The translations under genes were made by a program, and so were the position numbers. Positions 1 through 7,283 of a stretch of 33,736 nt of DNA are shown here, one piece after another. The stretch lies in contig JAKURY010000001.1 in NCBI GenBank assembly GCA_022452145.1, positions 1 through 33,736 of the forward strand, in the 5' to 3' direction. Position 1 is the first letter of the stretch, and every line of letters starts with the position of its first letter. Under the pieces are notes generated by a model. The model was not told the origin of the DNA. It saw only the letters and a program-made list of their open reading frames with translations, and did no database searches. The stretch comes from Acidimicrobiales bacterium (GTDB lineage Bacteria > Actinomycetota > Acidimicrobiia > Acidimicrobiales > MedAcidi-G1).

Positions 1-47
1 CCCTGCGCGATGCCCTAGCCGAGATCGGCCAGGACGTGGGGACCTGA
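1..47 (+). CDS. 3' end of an unidentified gene
   Basis: An open frame entering from the left edge ends at a TGA at 45-47 and encodes the tail LRDALAEIGQDVGT. Only 14 complete codons are visible, so the family cannot be named. It converges on the SET-domain gene, whose stop codon lies 9 bases further on, and the two gene ends are almost abutting. Codon choice (G or C at most third positions) matches the rest of the window, which supports real coding sequence. Confidence 0.45.
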   Translation, partial: LRDALAEIGQDVGT

Positions 48-56
48 TCCGGGCGG

Positions 57-575
57 TCAGCCGCCTGTCGACAGGCCCCTGATCTTCTCGGCCACGTACT
101 CCACGAAGAAGCCCTCGTAGCGGGCCTGCACCTCGGGCAGGCGCCAGTCCTCACCGGTGACCGTGCCGCGGCACAGCGCGGCGCCGCAGCAGCACTGCAG
201 GCGGTAGTCGTCTGTGCGGTCCATGGCGTAGTCGTGGCAGAGTTCCTCGTCTACGGCTATGTCCCTCATCGCCACGTATACGACCTGGCCCCGGAAGCCC
301 ACGTTGGCGTCGCACGAGTGGTTGATGCGGATGGCCGTCTCGTCCACCTCGGCGGCCGTACGAGGCGAGAGGTACAGGTCGTCGTGGATCTGGAGGCTCT
401 GGTCGCCGATCTCGGCGGTCAGCCGGAACACCTCCTCACGGTCCACGATGTGCCCGGCCTTGACGGCCACGATCCGGCCGGCCGGTATGGGCTCTACTGC
501 GAACACCCCGAGCCCGGCGACCGCACCGTCCCGGACCTCGATGCCGGGGGAGCGCCAGCTCCGGATGGGCGGCAC
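57..575 (-). CDS. SET-domain protein (putative protein-lysine methyltransferase)
   Basis: This 172-residue protein is a compact SET domain, a fold that transfers methyl groups from S-adenosylmethionine to protein lysines. Visible signatures are GLGVFA (residues 21-26), the SAM/substrate motif NHSC (85-88), the ELCHDYA strand with the active-site tyrosine at 116, and a post-SET-like cysteine group (128-130 and 135) suited to zinc binding. The GTG start at 575 is preceded by GGAGAAGG at Shine-Dalgarno distance. It lies 13 bases after the stop of the upstream short-chain dehydrogenase on the same strand, so the two are probably co-transcribed. Bacterial SET proteins of this size are known but their substrates are usually not. 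A role in the neighbouring steroid pathway is only a guess from position. Confidence 0.85.
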   Translation of the reverse strand: MPPIRSWRSPGIEVRDGAVAGLGVFAVEPIPAGRIVAVKAGHIVDREEVFRLTAEIGDQSLQIHDDLYLSPRTAAEVDETAIRINHSCDANVGFRGQVVYVAMRDIAVDEELCHDYAMDRTDDYRLQCCCGAALCRGTVTGEDWRLPEVQARYEGFFVEYVAEKIRGLSTGG

Positions 576-588
576 GGTCCTTCTCCGT

Positions 589-1407
589 TCAGTCGCCTGC
601 GGCGTCGCGGTCGGCGAGGCCCAGGTAGGCGGGTCCCTCCCCGCCGCCGTGGACCTCGACGCTCGTGCCGGTTACCCAGCGTGCCAGCGGTGATGCCAGC
701 ACCAGGCACATGTCTGCCACCTCGGCCGGGTCCCCGAGGCGTCTCATGGCCAGGTTCTCGGCTATGGCGGCCCGACCGGCGGCATCTCCGTAGAACCGCT
801 CCGACTCCTCGGTCAGGATCAGGCCGACCGTGACGGTGACCACGCGGACCTCCGGGCCCCACTCGTGCGCCAGGGTCCGGCCCATGTTCTCCAGCCCGGC
901 CTTGGCCGCCCCGTAGGCCACCCCACCGGGGTTGGGACGGCTTCCGCTGACCGACGAGATGTTGAGGATCACGCCACCGCCCGCAGGGTTCGACGGGTCG
1001 ACCATGGCCCGCCGGGCCGCCTGGCTGAACGTCATCGGCCCCGTCAGGTTCAGGGCCAGGATCTTCTCGTTGAAGCGGGGCGAGACCGTGGCCGAGTCGG
1101 CCGGGGGCGCTCCACCGGCGTTGTTCACCAGAACGTCGAGGCGACCGGCGGATTCGAAGGCGGCGGCCACCGCGGCGGCAACCTGGTCGGCATCACGCAC
1201 GTCGGCGGCCACGAACGCAGCGGGTCGCTCCCCGTCGGACGAGGTGATGGGGGAGTCGGGTGCGTTCCGGGCGCAGACGAGTACGTCGGCGCCGGCATCC
1301 AGGAAGGTCCGCGCTATGACGCGGCCCAGGCCGCGGGTTCCGCCGGTCACGATCACTGACATCCCGGTGAAGTCGAGGGGATCGGCAGGGGACCGGGTTT
1401 TGCTCAC
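589..1407 (-). CDS. Short-chain dehydrogenase/reductase divergent from ipdA
   Basis: This is a 272-residue classical SDR, an NAD(P)-dependent alcohol/ketone oxidoreductase of the cytoplasm. It shows the cofactor motif TGGTRGLG (residues 21-28), NNAGG (95-99), a catalytic serine near 151-152 and the YxxxK pair Y165/K169. An in-frame GTG at 1416 would add three residues. I prefer the GTG at 1407 because TAGCGT, a -10 box on the minus strand, lies exactly 7 bases upstream of it, the layout of several leaderless starts in this window. It is divergent from ipdA across about 140 bases, as is the SDR Rv3549c beside the M. tuberculosis ipd genes (from memory). A role in oxidising a hydroxyl intermediate of HIP-CoA catabolism is plausible. 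It does not look close to IpdF, so no symbol is given. Confidence 0.88.
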   Translation of the reverse strand: MSKTRSPADPLDFTGMSVIVTGGTRGLGRVIARTFLDAGADVLVCARNAPDSPITSSDGERPAAFVAADVRDADQVAAAVAAAFESAGRLDVLVNNAGGAPPADSATVSPRFNEKILALNLTGPMTFSQAARRAMVDPSNPAGGGVILNISSVSGSRPNPGGVAYGAAKAGLENMGRTLAHEWGPEVRVVTVTVGLILTEESERFYGDAAGRAAIAENLAMRRLGDPAEVADMCLVLASPLARWVTGTSVEVHGGGEGPAYLGLADRDAAGD

Positions 1408-1414
1408 GGCAGGC

Positions 1415-1420
1415 ACGCTA
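1415..1420 (-). promoter_or_regulatory. -10 box (TAGCGT) of the SDR gene
   Basis: On the minus strand TAGCGT is followed by seven bases and then GTG AGC AAA, the chosen start. That spacing would put the transcript's first base at or next to the start codon, so the mRNA would be leaderless. No convincing -35 hexamer was identified. Confidence 0.5.
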
Positions 1421-1495
1421 CCCGTGACGCCGACTGGCGTCCGTTCCGGTCGCCGAGAGGTCGGTCGTACACGGTGGCGTGACCGATTCCACTTT

Positions 1496-1510
1496 CTGAC
1501 ACTCCGTCAG
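1496..1510. promoter_or_regulatory. Palindromic operator candidate CTGAC-N5-GTCAG
   Basis: CTGAC at 1496-1500 and GTCAG at 1506-1510 form a perfect inverted repeat around ACTCC. It lies in the divergent region between the SDR gene and ipdA, 26 bases upstream of the ipdA -10 box. A further GTCAGG half-site occurs at 1519-1524. Short palindromes of this size are typical TetR-family operators, and mycobacterial steroid genes are controlled by the TetR proteins KstR and KstR2. The sequence does not resemble the KstR2 operator as I remember it, so the regulator is unknown. Confidence 0.45.
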
Positions 1511-1536
1511 GGCTGGCCGTCAGGTTCTACCTCGCC

Positions 1537-1542
1537 TACCGT
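1537..1542 (+). promoter_or_regulatory. -10 box (TACCGT) of ipdA
   Basis: TACCGT lies exactly seven bases before the GTG at 1550. This spacing predicts a leaderless ipdABC transcript and supports GTG 1550 as the start of ipdA. Confidence 0.5.
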
Positions 1543-1549
1543 CGGGCCC

Positions 1550-2446
1550 GTGCCGGACAAGTTGATGACAGAGGACGACGTCGTCGCGCAGCTCGAGGAC
1601 TCCATGACCATCGGCATCGGTGGTTGGGGGTCGCGACGCAAGCCCATGTCGCTGGTCCGGGCGATCGCCCGCTCCAGCCTGGAGGACCTGACGATCGTCA
1701 GCTACGGCGGGCCCGACATCGGCATCCTGTGTGCCACCGGCAAGGTCCGTAGGGCCGTGTACGGCTTCGTCTCGCTGGACTCGATACCCCTGGAGCCGCA
1801 CTTCCGACAGGCCCGCCAGCAGGGCACCATCCAGTTCACCGAGTTGGACGAGGGAGCCTTCTACCTGGGCCTGCTGGCCGCCGCCCACCGGGTGCCCTTC
1901 TACCCGACACGGGCCGGCCTGGGCAGCGACATGCTGACCATGAACCCCGAACTGCGGACCGTCGCCTCGCCGTACCCGGACGCCGACGGCAGCTCCGAGG
2001 AGTTCGTGGCCATCCCGGCCCTGCGACCTGACGTCTCGCTGATCCACATGAACCGGGCCGACGCCGGCGGAAACGGGCAGTTCCTCGGGCCCGACCTCTA
2101 CTTCGACGACCTGTTCGCCAAGGCGGCCGACCGTACCTTCATGTCCTGCGAGAAGGTCGTCGCCACCGAGGCGCTGCTGGACGAGGGGACGTTCCACACG
2201 CTGAAGATCCCCCGGCTCTTCGTGGACGGCGTTGTCGAGGCACCCCGGGGAGCGCACTTCACCGAGTGCCCTCCCGACTACGAGCGGGACGAGGCCTTCC
2301 AACGCGAGTATGCGGCGACTGCCCGGGATCCCGAGGCCTGGGCGGCATTCGCCGACCGGTTCGTACACGCGCCCAGCCACGCCGAGTACCTGCACAGGGT
2401 GGACGAGCGGGCCGCCGAGCGTGACGCCGAGGGGGCCGCCCCGTGA
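1550..2446 (+). CDS. ipdA: IpdA, alpha subunit of the steroid ring C-cleaving hydrolase
   Basis: This 298-residue protein has the class I CoA-transferase fold. It closely resembles mycobacterial IpdA, including the stretches MTIGIGGWGSRRKPM (residues 19-33), SYGGPDIGIL, YGFVSLDS, ELDEG and GGNGQFLGPDLYFDDLF. IpdA and IpdB form a heteromer that is not a CoA transferase but hydrolyses ring C of COCHEA-CoA late in steroid breakdown. The GTG at 1550 gives the N-terminus MPDK, as I recall for the M. tuberculosis protein, and sits 7 bases after TACCGT. An ATG at 1565 is the alternative. The frame is open far upstream, but that part is antisense to the SDR gene. The stop overlaps the GTG of ipdB by four bases (GTGA), so the subunits are translationally coupled. 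Confidence 0.93.
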   Translation: MPDKLMTEDDVVAQLEDSMTIGIGGWGSRRKPMSLVRAIARSSLEDLTIVSYGGPDIGILCATGKVRRAVYGFVSLDSIPLEPHFRQARQQGTIQFTELDEGAFYLGLLAAAHRVPFYPTRAGLGSDMLTMNPELRTVASPYPDADGSSEEFVAIPALRPDVSLIHMNRADAGGNGQFLGPDLYFDDLFAKAADRTFMSCEKVVATEALLDEGTFHTLKIPRLFVDGVVEAPRGAHFTECPPDYERDEAFQREYAATARDPEAWAAFADRFVHAPSHAEYLHRVDERAAERDAEGAAP

Positions 2447-3216
2447 GCGCCGGGACCGATCCGGCCACCCTCGACGAGGTCTGCGTGGTGGCCATAGCCG
2501 AGGCCTTCCGCGGCGACGGCGAGATCCTCTGCAATCCGATAGGCACCACGCCGATCATCGGCGGTCGGCTGGCACGGGCCACCTTCGAACCCGACATGGT
2601 CATGACCGACACGGTGGCGTTCCTGGTGGCCAACACCCTGCCCGTCGGCGATGCCGGCGCCGAGCGCCTCATCGAGGCGTGGATGCCCTACCGGGACATC
2701 TTCGACCTGCTCTGGTCCGGCCGGCGCCACGTGGTCATGGGAGCCAGCCAGATCGACGCCCGTGGCAACCAGAATCTGGCCGCCATCGGCGACTGGCGGA
2801 GGCCTAGGGCCCAGCTGCTGGGCCTGCGCGGTGCGCCCGGCAACCTGGTCAACCACGTCACCAGCTACTGGGTGCCCAACCACTCTCCCAGGACGTTCGT
2901 GCCATCCGTCGACGTGGTATCGGGCCCGGGCTACGACCGGGTGGCGGGCCTCTCGGCCGCCGTCCGGGCCAACCACGAGGTCCGCCGCGTCGTCTCGAAC
3001 CTGGGCGTGTTCGACTTCGCCAACGACGAGCGGCGCATGCAGGTCGTGTCCGTCCACCCCGGCGTCACCGTCGACCAGGTTGTGGAGGCCACCGGGTTCG
3101 AGCTGGTCCTGCCAGAGGTGGTCGACGAGACCCCCCGGCCCACGGACGAGGAGCTCAGGCTCATACGCGAGGTCATCGACCCCCAGGGCCTCCGCAGGGC
3201 CGAGTTCGGCGGCTGA
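2443..3216 (+). CDS. ipdB: IpdB, beta subunit of the steroid ring C-cleaving hydrolase
   Basis: This 257-residue partner of IpdA belongs to the CoA-transferase beta-subunit family. Recognisable segments include GRLARATFEPD, RRHVVMGASQID, GNQNLAAIGDW, RGAPGNLVNHVTSYWVPNH, VDVVSGPGYD, VRRVVSNLGVFDF, SVHPGVTVDQV and the C-terminal LRLIREVIDPQGLR. All have close counterparts in mycobacterial IpdB. Length matches the family (about 250). It starts with GTG inside the ipdA stop codon and ends 8 bases before ipdC. The order ipdA-ipdB-ipdC is the same as in mycobacteria. The complex opens ring C of the CoA-activated steroid remnant after ring D has been opened by an EchA20-type hydrolase. No echA20 homologue is present in this window. 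Confidence 0.93.
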   Translation: MSAGTDPATLDEVCVVAIAEAFRGDGEILCNPIGTTPIIGGRLARATFEPDMVMTDTVAFLVANTLPVGDAGAERLIEAWMPYRDIFDLLWSGRRHVVMGASQIDARGNQNLAAIGDWRRPRAQLLGLRGAPGNLVNHVTSYWVPNHSPRTFVPSVDVVSGPGYDRVAGLSAAVRANHEVRRVVSNLGVFDFANDERRMQVVSVHPGVTVDQVVEATGFELVLPEVVDETPRPTDEELRLIREVIDPQGLRRAEFGG

Positions 3217-3224
3217 GGCCAGCT

Positions 3225-4310
3225 ATGACCGACCCGACGCCCACGGCGCCCGACCGTCGCCTCCACACCCGGTTCTGCGACCTGGTCGGCGTCCGACACC
3301 CGATCGTCCAGACCGGCATGGGCTGGGTGGCCGGGTCGCGCCTCACGGCTGCCACGGCCCGGGCGGGTGGCCTCGGCATCATCGCCGCCGCACCCATGAC
3401 CTTCGACCAGATGGTCACCGCCATCGACGAGGTCCGGGCGGCAACCACTGAGCCGTTCGGGGTGAACCTCCGTTCCGACGCCGGCGACATCGACCGCCGG
3501 GTGGAGCACCTCATCACCGCCGAGGTGCGGGTGGCGTCCTTCGCACAGGCGCCCGACCGCCGCACCGTGGACCGCCTCCGGTCGGCCGGCGTGGTCGTCA
3601 TACCCACCATCGGTGCCCGCCGCCACGCCGAGAAGGTCGCAGAGTGGGGCGTGGACGCCGTCATAGCGCAGGGCGCCGAGGGGGGAGGGCACACCGGCGT
3701 CGTACCAACCTCGCTGCTGATAGGTGAGGTGCTCGACGCCATCGACCTGCCGGTCATCGCCGCCGGCGGGTTCATCGACGGCCGGGGCCTGGCAGCGGCG
3801 CTGGCCTGGGGCGCCGACGCCGTGGCCATGGGCACCCGGTTCCTGCTCACCAGCGACAGCGACGTGCCGGACTCCATCAAGGCCATCTACCTGGCCACCC
3901 CGGTGACCGGAACGGTGGTCACCCGTGCCGTGGACGGCGCCCCGCAGCGCGTGGTCGCCACGCCTATGGTCGAGCGGCTCGAGCGTTCACGGCTGTTCGC
4001 CTTCCCCAGGGCGGCCCGCAACGCCCTGCGCTTCCGCAGCCTGACCGGCACGCCGATGCGCGAGCTTCTGGCCGAGGGGCTCCGGATGAAGCGCAGCGGG
4101 GACCTGACGTGGGGGCAGGTGGCCATGGCCGCCAACGCCCCGATGCTCACCCGGGCCACCATGGTCGACGGCCATCCCGAGGTGGGCATCCTGCCCACCG
4201 GCCAGGGGGTCGGCTCGATAGACGAGCTACCCAGCTGTGCCGAGCTGATCGGTCGCACGGTGGCCGAGGCCAGCGCCGCACTGGATCGCCTCTGCGGGCC
4301 GGCGGGGTAG
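3225..4310 (+). CDS. ipdC: IpdC-like flavin oxidoreductase (nitronate monooxygenase family)
   Basis: This is a 361-residue FMN-dependent TIM-barrel protein of the nitronate monooxygenase/2-nitropropane dioxygenase family. Signatures include HPIVQTGMGWV near the N-terminus (about residues 25-35), AQGAEGGGHTG around 147-157, PVIAAGGFIDGRGLAAALAWGADAVAMGTRFLLTSDS (FMN phosphate site region, about 176-212) and SIKAIYL. IpdC in mycobacteria (about 355 residues) acts on the CoA-linked indanedione stage of HIP catabolism and is thought to introduce or handle a ring double bond before ring opening. Its place directly after ipdAB supports that function over a generic nitronate monooxygenase. The ATG start at 3225 has only a weak GAGG-like site upstream, so expression probably depends on the ipdAB transcript. 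The next gene begins four bases after its stop. Confidence 0.88.
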   Translation: MTDPTPTAPDRRLHTRFCDLVGVRHPIVQTGMGWVAGSRLTAATARAGGLGIIAAAPMTFDQMVTAIDEVRAATTEPFGVNLRSDAGDIDRRVEHLITAEVRVASFAQAPDRRTVDRLRSAGVVVIPTIGARRHAEKVAEWGVDAVIAQGAEGGGHTGVVPTSLLIGEVLDAIDLPVIAAGGFIDGRGLAAALAWGADAVAMGTRFLLTSDSDVPDSIKAIYLATPVTGTVVTRAVDGAPQRVVATPMVERLERSRLFAFPRAARNALRFRSLTGTPMRELLAEGLRMKRSGDLTWGQVAMAANAPMLTRATMVDGHPEVGILPTGQGVGSIDELPSCAELIGRTVAEASAALDRLCGPAG

Positions 4311-4313
4311 CCG

Positions 4314-5480
4314 GTGGACCTCCGCTTCACCGGTACCCAACAGGAGTTCCGTGCCGAGGTGCGCGGCTGGCTGGCCGAGAACATCCCGACCACGCCGCTG
4401 CCGCCCATGGACACACCCGAGGGGTTCGAACGACACCGCGGGTGGGAGCGGGTGCTCCACGAGGCCGGCTGGTCGGTCGTGGCGTGGCCCGAGGCCTACG
4501 GCGGCCGTGGCGCCGACCTCGTCGAGTGGCTGATCTTCGAGGAGGAGTACTACCGGTCCGGCGCCCCGGGTCGGGTCAACACCAACGGCATCTCCCTGCT
4601 CGGACCCACCCTGTTCGCCTACGGGACCGACGCCCAGAAGGACCGCTTCCTGCCCCCGATGGCCTCCGGAGCCGAGATCTGGGCCCAGGCCTGGTCCGAG
4701 CCGAACGCCGGAAGCGACCTGGCGTCGATCACCACCAGGGGAGTCCGGGACGGGGAGTGGTTTGTCCTGGACGGCCAGAAGACCTGGTGTTCTCGCGGAG
4801 CGTGGGCCGACTGGCTGTTCTGCATCGTTCGCACCGATCCGACGTCGGAACGCCACCGCGGCCTCTCGTACCTGCTGGTACCGGCTGACTCCGAAGGCCT
4901 CGAGCGCCGGCCGGTGGGCCGCCTGGACGGCGAGCCCGCCTTCGCCGAGCTGTTCTTCGACGGCTGCCGTGTGCACGAGTCCAACCTCCTGGGTGACGAG
5001 GGGCAGGGATGGAACGTGGCCATGGCGACAACGTCCAGCGAACGTGGGCTGAACCTCCGGGCGCCAGGCCGGTTCCTGGCCACCGCCGACCGCCTCACCG
5101 GGCTCTACCGGGAGCTCGTCGAGGCCGGCACCGCCGACGAGGGCCTGCTGGACGAGGTGGTCCTGGCCTGGACCGGTGCCCAGGCGTACCGGTGGCAGAC
5201 CTACCGCACGGCGGCCCGGCTCATGGGGGGCGGCGAACTGGGGTCGGCCTCCTCGATGATGAAGGTCTTCTGGTCGGAACTGGACGTCGAGCTGCACGCC
5301 ACGGCGCTCCGGCTGCTCGGCGACCGGGGCGAGCTCGTCGCCGCTGCCCCCGATGCCGTGGACGGGGGCTCGTGGATGTCTGGCTACCTGTTCGCCCTCT
5401 CGGGACCGATCTACGCCGGCACCAACGAGATCCAGCGCAACATCATCGCCGAGCGGGTGCTCGGCCTCCCCCGGAAGTGA
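4314..5480 (+). CDS. Acyl-CoA dehydrogenase, FAD-binding (alpha-type) subunit
   Basis: This 388-residue protein is a full-length acyl-CoA dehydrogenase that introduces an alpha-beta double bond into an acyl-CoA using FAD. It contains WSEPNAGSDLASI (residues 127-139), DGQKTWCSRG (153-162) and a C-terminal YAGTNEIQRNIIAERVLGLPR. The MCAD-type catalytic glutamate of the YEGT motif is replaced by alanine. The likely base is E243 in TTSSERGL, the alternative position used by isovaleryl-CoA dehydrogenase and several steroid enzymes. It resembles mycobacterial FadE30/FadE31 proteins. The second subunit follows after 15 bases, suggesting the alpha2beta2 arrangement known for several mycobacterial steroid FadE pairs. 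The GTG start is four bases after ipdC. The substrate is likely a CoA ester from HIP degradation, by context. Confidence 0.88.
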   Translation: MDLRFTGTQQEFRAEVRGWLAENIPTTPLPPMDTPEGFERHRGWERVLHEAGWSVVAWPEAYGGRGADLVEWLIFEEEYYRSGAPGRVNTNGISLLGPTLFAYGTDAQKDRFLPPMASGAEIWAQAWSEPNAGSDLASITTRGVRDGEWFVLDGQKTWCSRGAWADWLFCIVRTDPTSERHRGLSYLLVPADSEGLERRPVGRLDGEPAFAELFFDGCRVHESNLLGDEGQGWNVAMATTSSERGLNLRAPGRFLATADRLTGLYRELVEAGTADEGLLDEVVLAWTGAQAYRWQTYRTAARLMGGGELGSASSMMKVFWSELDVELHATALRLLGDRGELVAAAPDAVDGGSWMSGYLFALSGPIYAGTNEIQRNIIAERVLGLPRK

Positions 5481-5495
5481 CGGCGGGGTAGCACG

Positions 5496-6536
5496 ATGGA
5501 CGCCACCTTCTCCGAGGACCAGCGCCTCTTCGCCGAGACGCTGCGGGGCATCCTCGCCGCCGACTGTCCACCAGAGGCGGTCCGCGCCTCCTGGGACGAC
5601 CCAGATGGCGGGGTTCCGGGTCTCTGGGAGATCCTGGGTGGAACCGGCGTGCTTGGCCTGACGGTGCCCGATTCCCACGACGGCCTGGGCATGGGCGAGG
5701 TCGACCTGGTGCTCCTGCTGGAGGAACTGGGCCGTGCCGCCTGTCCCGAGCCGGTGGCCGAGCACGTGGCCGTAGCCGTGCCGCTCCTCCGGGACCACGG
5801 ATCGGCGGCGCTGAGAGACGAGTGGCTGGGCCGCGCGGCCTCGGGCGAGGTCGTCCTGACGGCGGCCTCTCCCGTCGACGACCTGGTGCTGGCCGCCGGA
5901 CGGGCCGACCTGTCGCTGCTGGGGGCCGACGGCGCCCTGTACGCCGTGCCTGCCGACCGGATGGCCTGCACTGGACAGGAGAGCGTGGACTCCTCCCGGC
6001 GCCTCGCACGCGTCGACTGGACCCCGTCGGCCGACACCCTCCTCTCCGACGATCCGGCCGTGGTCGACGGGTGGCTGGACCGCGGGGCGTGGGCGGCTGC
6101 CGCCCAGGCCGTCGGCGTGGCCCAGAGGCTCCTGGACATGACGGTGGCCTACGTCGCCGACCGGGAGCAGTTCGGCCACGCGGTGGGAGCCAACCAGGCG
6201 GTCAAGCACCACTGTGCGAACGTGGCCATCGACCTGGAGTTCGCCCGGCCCATGGTGCAGGTGGCGGCCTGGTCCCTGGCGGGCGGCGAGAGCCCCACCG
6301 ACGGTGGGTCGGTCTCGATCGACGTCTCGATGGCCAAGTCGCTGGCCTCGGATGCCTTGGACCGGGCCTGTCGGATCGCCCTGCAGTGCCACGGTGCCAT
6401 CGGCTACACGATCGAGTACGACCTCCAGTTGTGGCTGAAGCGGGGGTGGGCTCTGGCCGCCTCCTGGGGTGACAGTCGACTGCACCGGCGGCGTATCGCC
6501 GCCGGGCTGGGTCTCTCGGCTGGTCGATCGGCCTGA
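5496..6536 (+). CDS. Acyl-CoA dehydrogenase, degenerate (beta-type) partner subunit
   Basis: This 346-residue acyl-CoA dehydrogenase homologue has a divergent N-terminal half (MDATFSEDQRLFAETLRGIL) and a better conserved C-terminal half. The latter contains REQFGHAVGANQAVKHHCANV (about residues 226-246), ALQCHGAIGYTIEYDL and a terminal SRLHRRRIAAGLGL. It has no recognisable catalytic glutamate and lacks a typical middle substrate-binding SEP motif, as in the second subunits (for example FadE32/FadE33 types) of heteromeric steroid acyl-CoA dehydrogenases. In such pairs the FAD site is shared between subunits and only one subunit carries the catalytic base. ATG 5496 follows GGGTAGCAC and the upstream stop by 15 bases. 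The pairing is inferred from adjacency and residue loss. Confidence 0.85.
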   Translation: MDATFSEDQRLFAETLRGILAADCPPEAVRASWDDPDGGVPGLWEILGGTGVLGLTVPDSHDGLGMGEVDLVLLLEELGRAACPEPVAEHVAVAVPLLRDHGSAALRDEWLGRAASGEVVLTAASPVDDLVLAAGRADLSLLGADGALYAVPADRMACTGQESVDSSRRLARVDWTPSADTLLSDDPAVVDGWLDRGAWAAAAQAVGVAQRLLDMTVAYVADREQFGHAVGANQAVKHHCANVAIDLEFARPMVQVAAWSLAGGESPTDGGSVSIDVSMAKSLASDALDRACRIALQCHGAIGYTIEYDLQLWLKRGWALAASWGDSRLHRRRIAAGLGLSAGRSA

Positions 6537-6590
6537 CCGGTCGGCGCAGGTCAGCACCGGACGGTGGATGAGCCGCCAGACTGCAGCCCC

Positions 6591-7283
6591 ATGAGCGATC
6601 GGAGCAGGGACACGGCAGCCACCCGTCCAGCCGGCCTGGGCCTCGCCGACGAGGTCCGGGCCCTCATCGCCGACGTGAACCGGTCGTCGCCTGACGTCGA
6701 CGCCCTGGAGGCGGCCAGGGCACACGTGGCGGCGGCCCGGGCCGCACTGGAGTCGCCGGATCGCCGGCGCTGGTACGAGGTGCCGGTCTCCGAGATAGAC
6801 GACGACCTGGCCGTCCGGTTGCGCGAGGAGACAGGTGACCACAGCCTCTACCGGGGCGGCCGCAACCCCTTGGCCCCACCGCTACGGGTCTCGACGGGCG
6901 TGGACTCCGACGGTGAACCCGTGGTGGTCGGCGAGGTCCGCCTGGACAGGTCCAGGGAGGGGCCACCGGCCCGGGCCCACGGTGGGCTGGTGGCCGGCAT
7001 CTTCGACGACGTCCTCAGCGGCGTCCCGTGGCTGGTCGACGCCGGACCGGTGGTTACGGGACGGTTGTCCATCCGCTACCGGCGACCCACCCCGTTGGAC
7101 GTCGACCTCCGGTTCGAGGCCCGGGTGGTCAGGCAGTCGGGCCGTCGCCTGGTCGCCAGGGCCCGGTGCCTGGCGCCGACGACCGATGGCGGGACGGAGG
7201 TAACCGCCGAGGCCGAGGCCCTGTTCGTGGCCATCCCCGGGCGGGCCCAGGAGGGCGCCGACGACCCGGCGGACGGAGCGTGA
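6591..7283 (+). CDS. Hotdog-fold thioesterase-like protein with long N-terminal extension
   Basis: This is a protein of about 230 residues whose C-terminal two thirds form a PaaI-like hotdog domain. The motif ARAHGGLVAGIFDDVLSG corresponds to the HGG helix region of acyl-CoA thioesterases and is followed by GRLSIRYRRPTPLDVDLRFEARV. The first roughly 85 residues are charged and helical and do not belong to the fold. Such proteins hydrolyse acyl-CoAs, here perhaps recovering CoA from dead-end steroid intermediates. ATG 6591 is chosen; an in-frame GTG at 6564 would add nine residues, and neither has a strong ribosome-binding site. The stop overlaps the next gene's GTG by four bases. Substrate unknown. 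Confidence 0.75.
   Translation: MSDRSRDTAATRPAGLGLADEVRALIADVNRSSPDVDALEAARAHVAAARAALESPDRRRWYEVPVSEIDDDLAVRLREETGDHSLYRGGRNPLAPPLRVSTGVDSDGEPVVVGEVRLDRSREGPPARAHGGLVAGIFDDVLSGVPWLVDAGPVVTGRLSIRYRRPTPLDVDLRFEARVVRQSGRRLVARARCLAPTTDGGTEVTAEAEALFVAIPGRAQEGADDPADGA

Noticed and set aside
589-1407. Naming the SDR as IpdF
   Set aside because: It is a generic classical SDR and does not closely resemble IpdF as remembered; position alone is not enough.
932-1549. N-terminal extension of ipdA upstream of 1550
   Set aside because: The frame is open back to 932, but that part is antisense to the SDR gene, has no family similarity, and contains the ipdA promoter and operator candidates.
1408-1549. KstR2 operator in the ipdA promoter region
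   Set aside because: No sequence resembling the AAGCAAG/CTTGCTT type of dyad was found there.
4227-6842. Very long open frame on the minus strand (871 codons)
   Set aside because: It is antisense to the two acyl-CoA dehydrogenase genes, has low-complexity composition and no recognisable motif. Long antisense frames are expected in GC-rich coding DNA.
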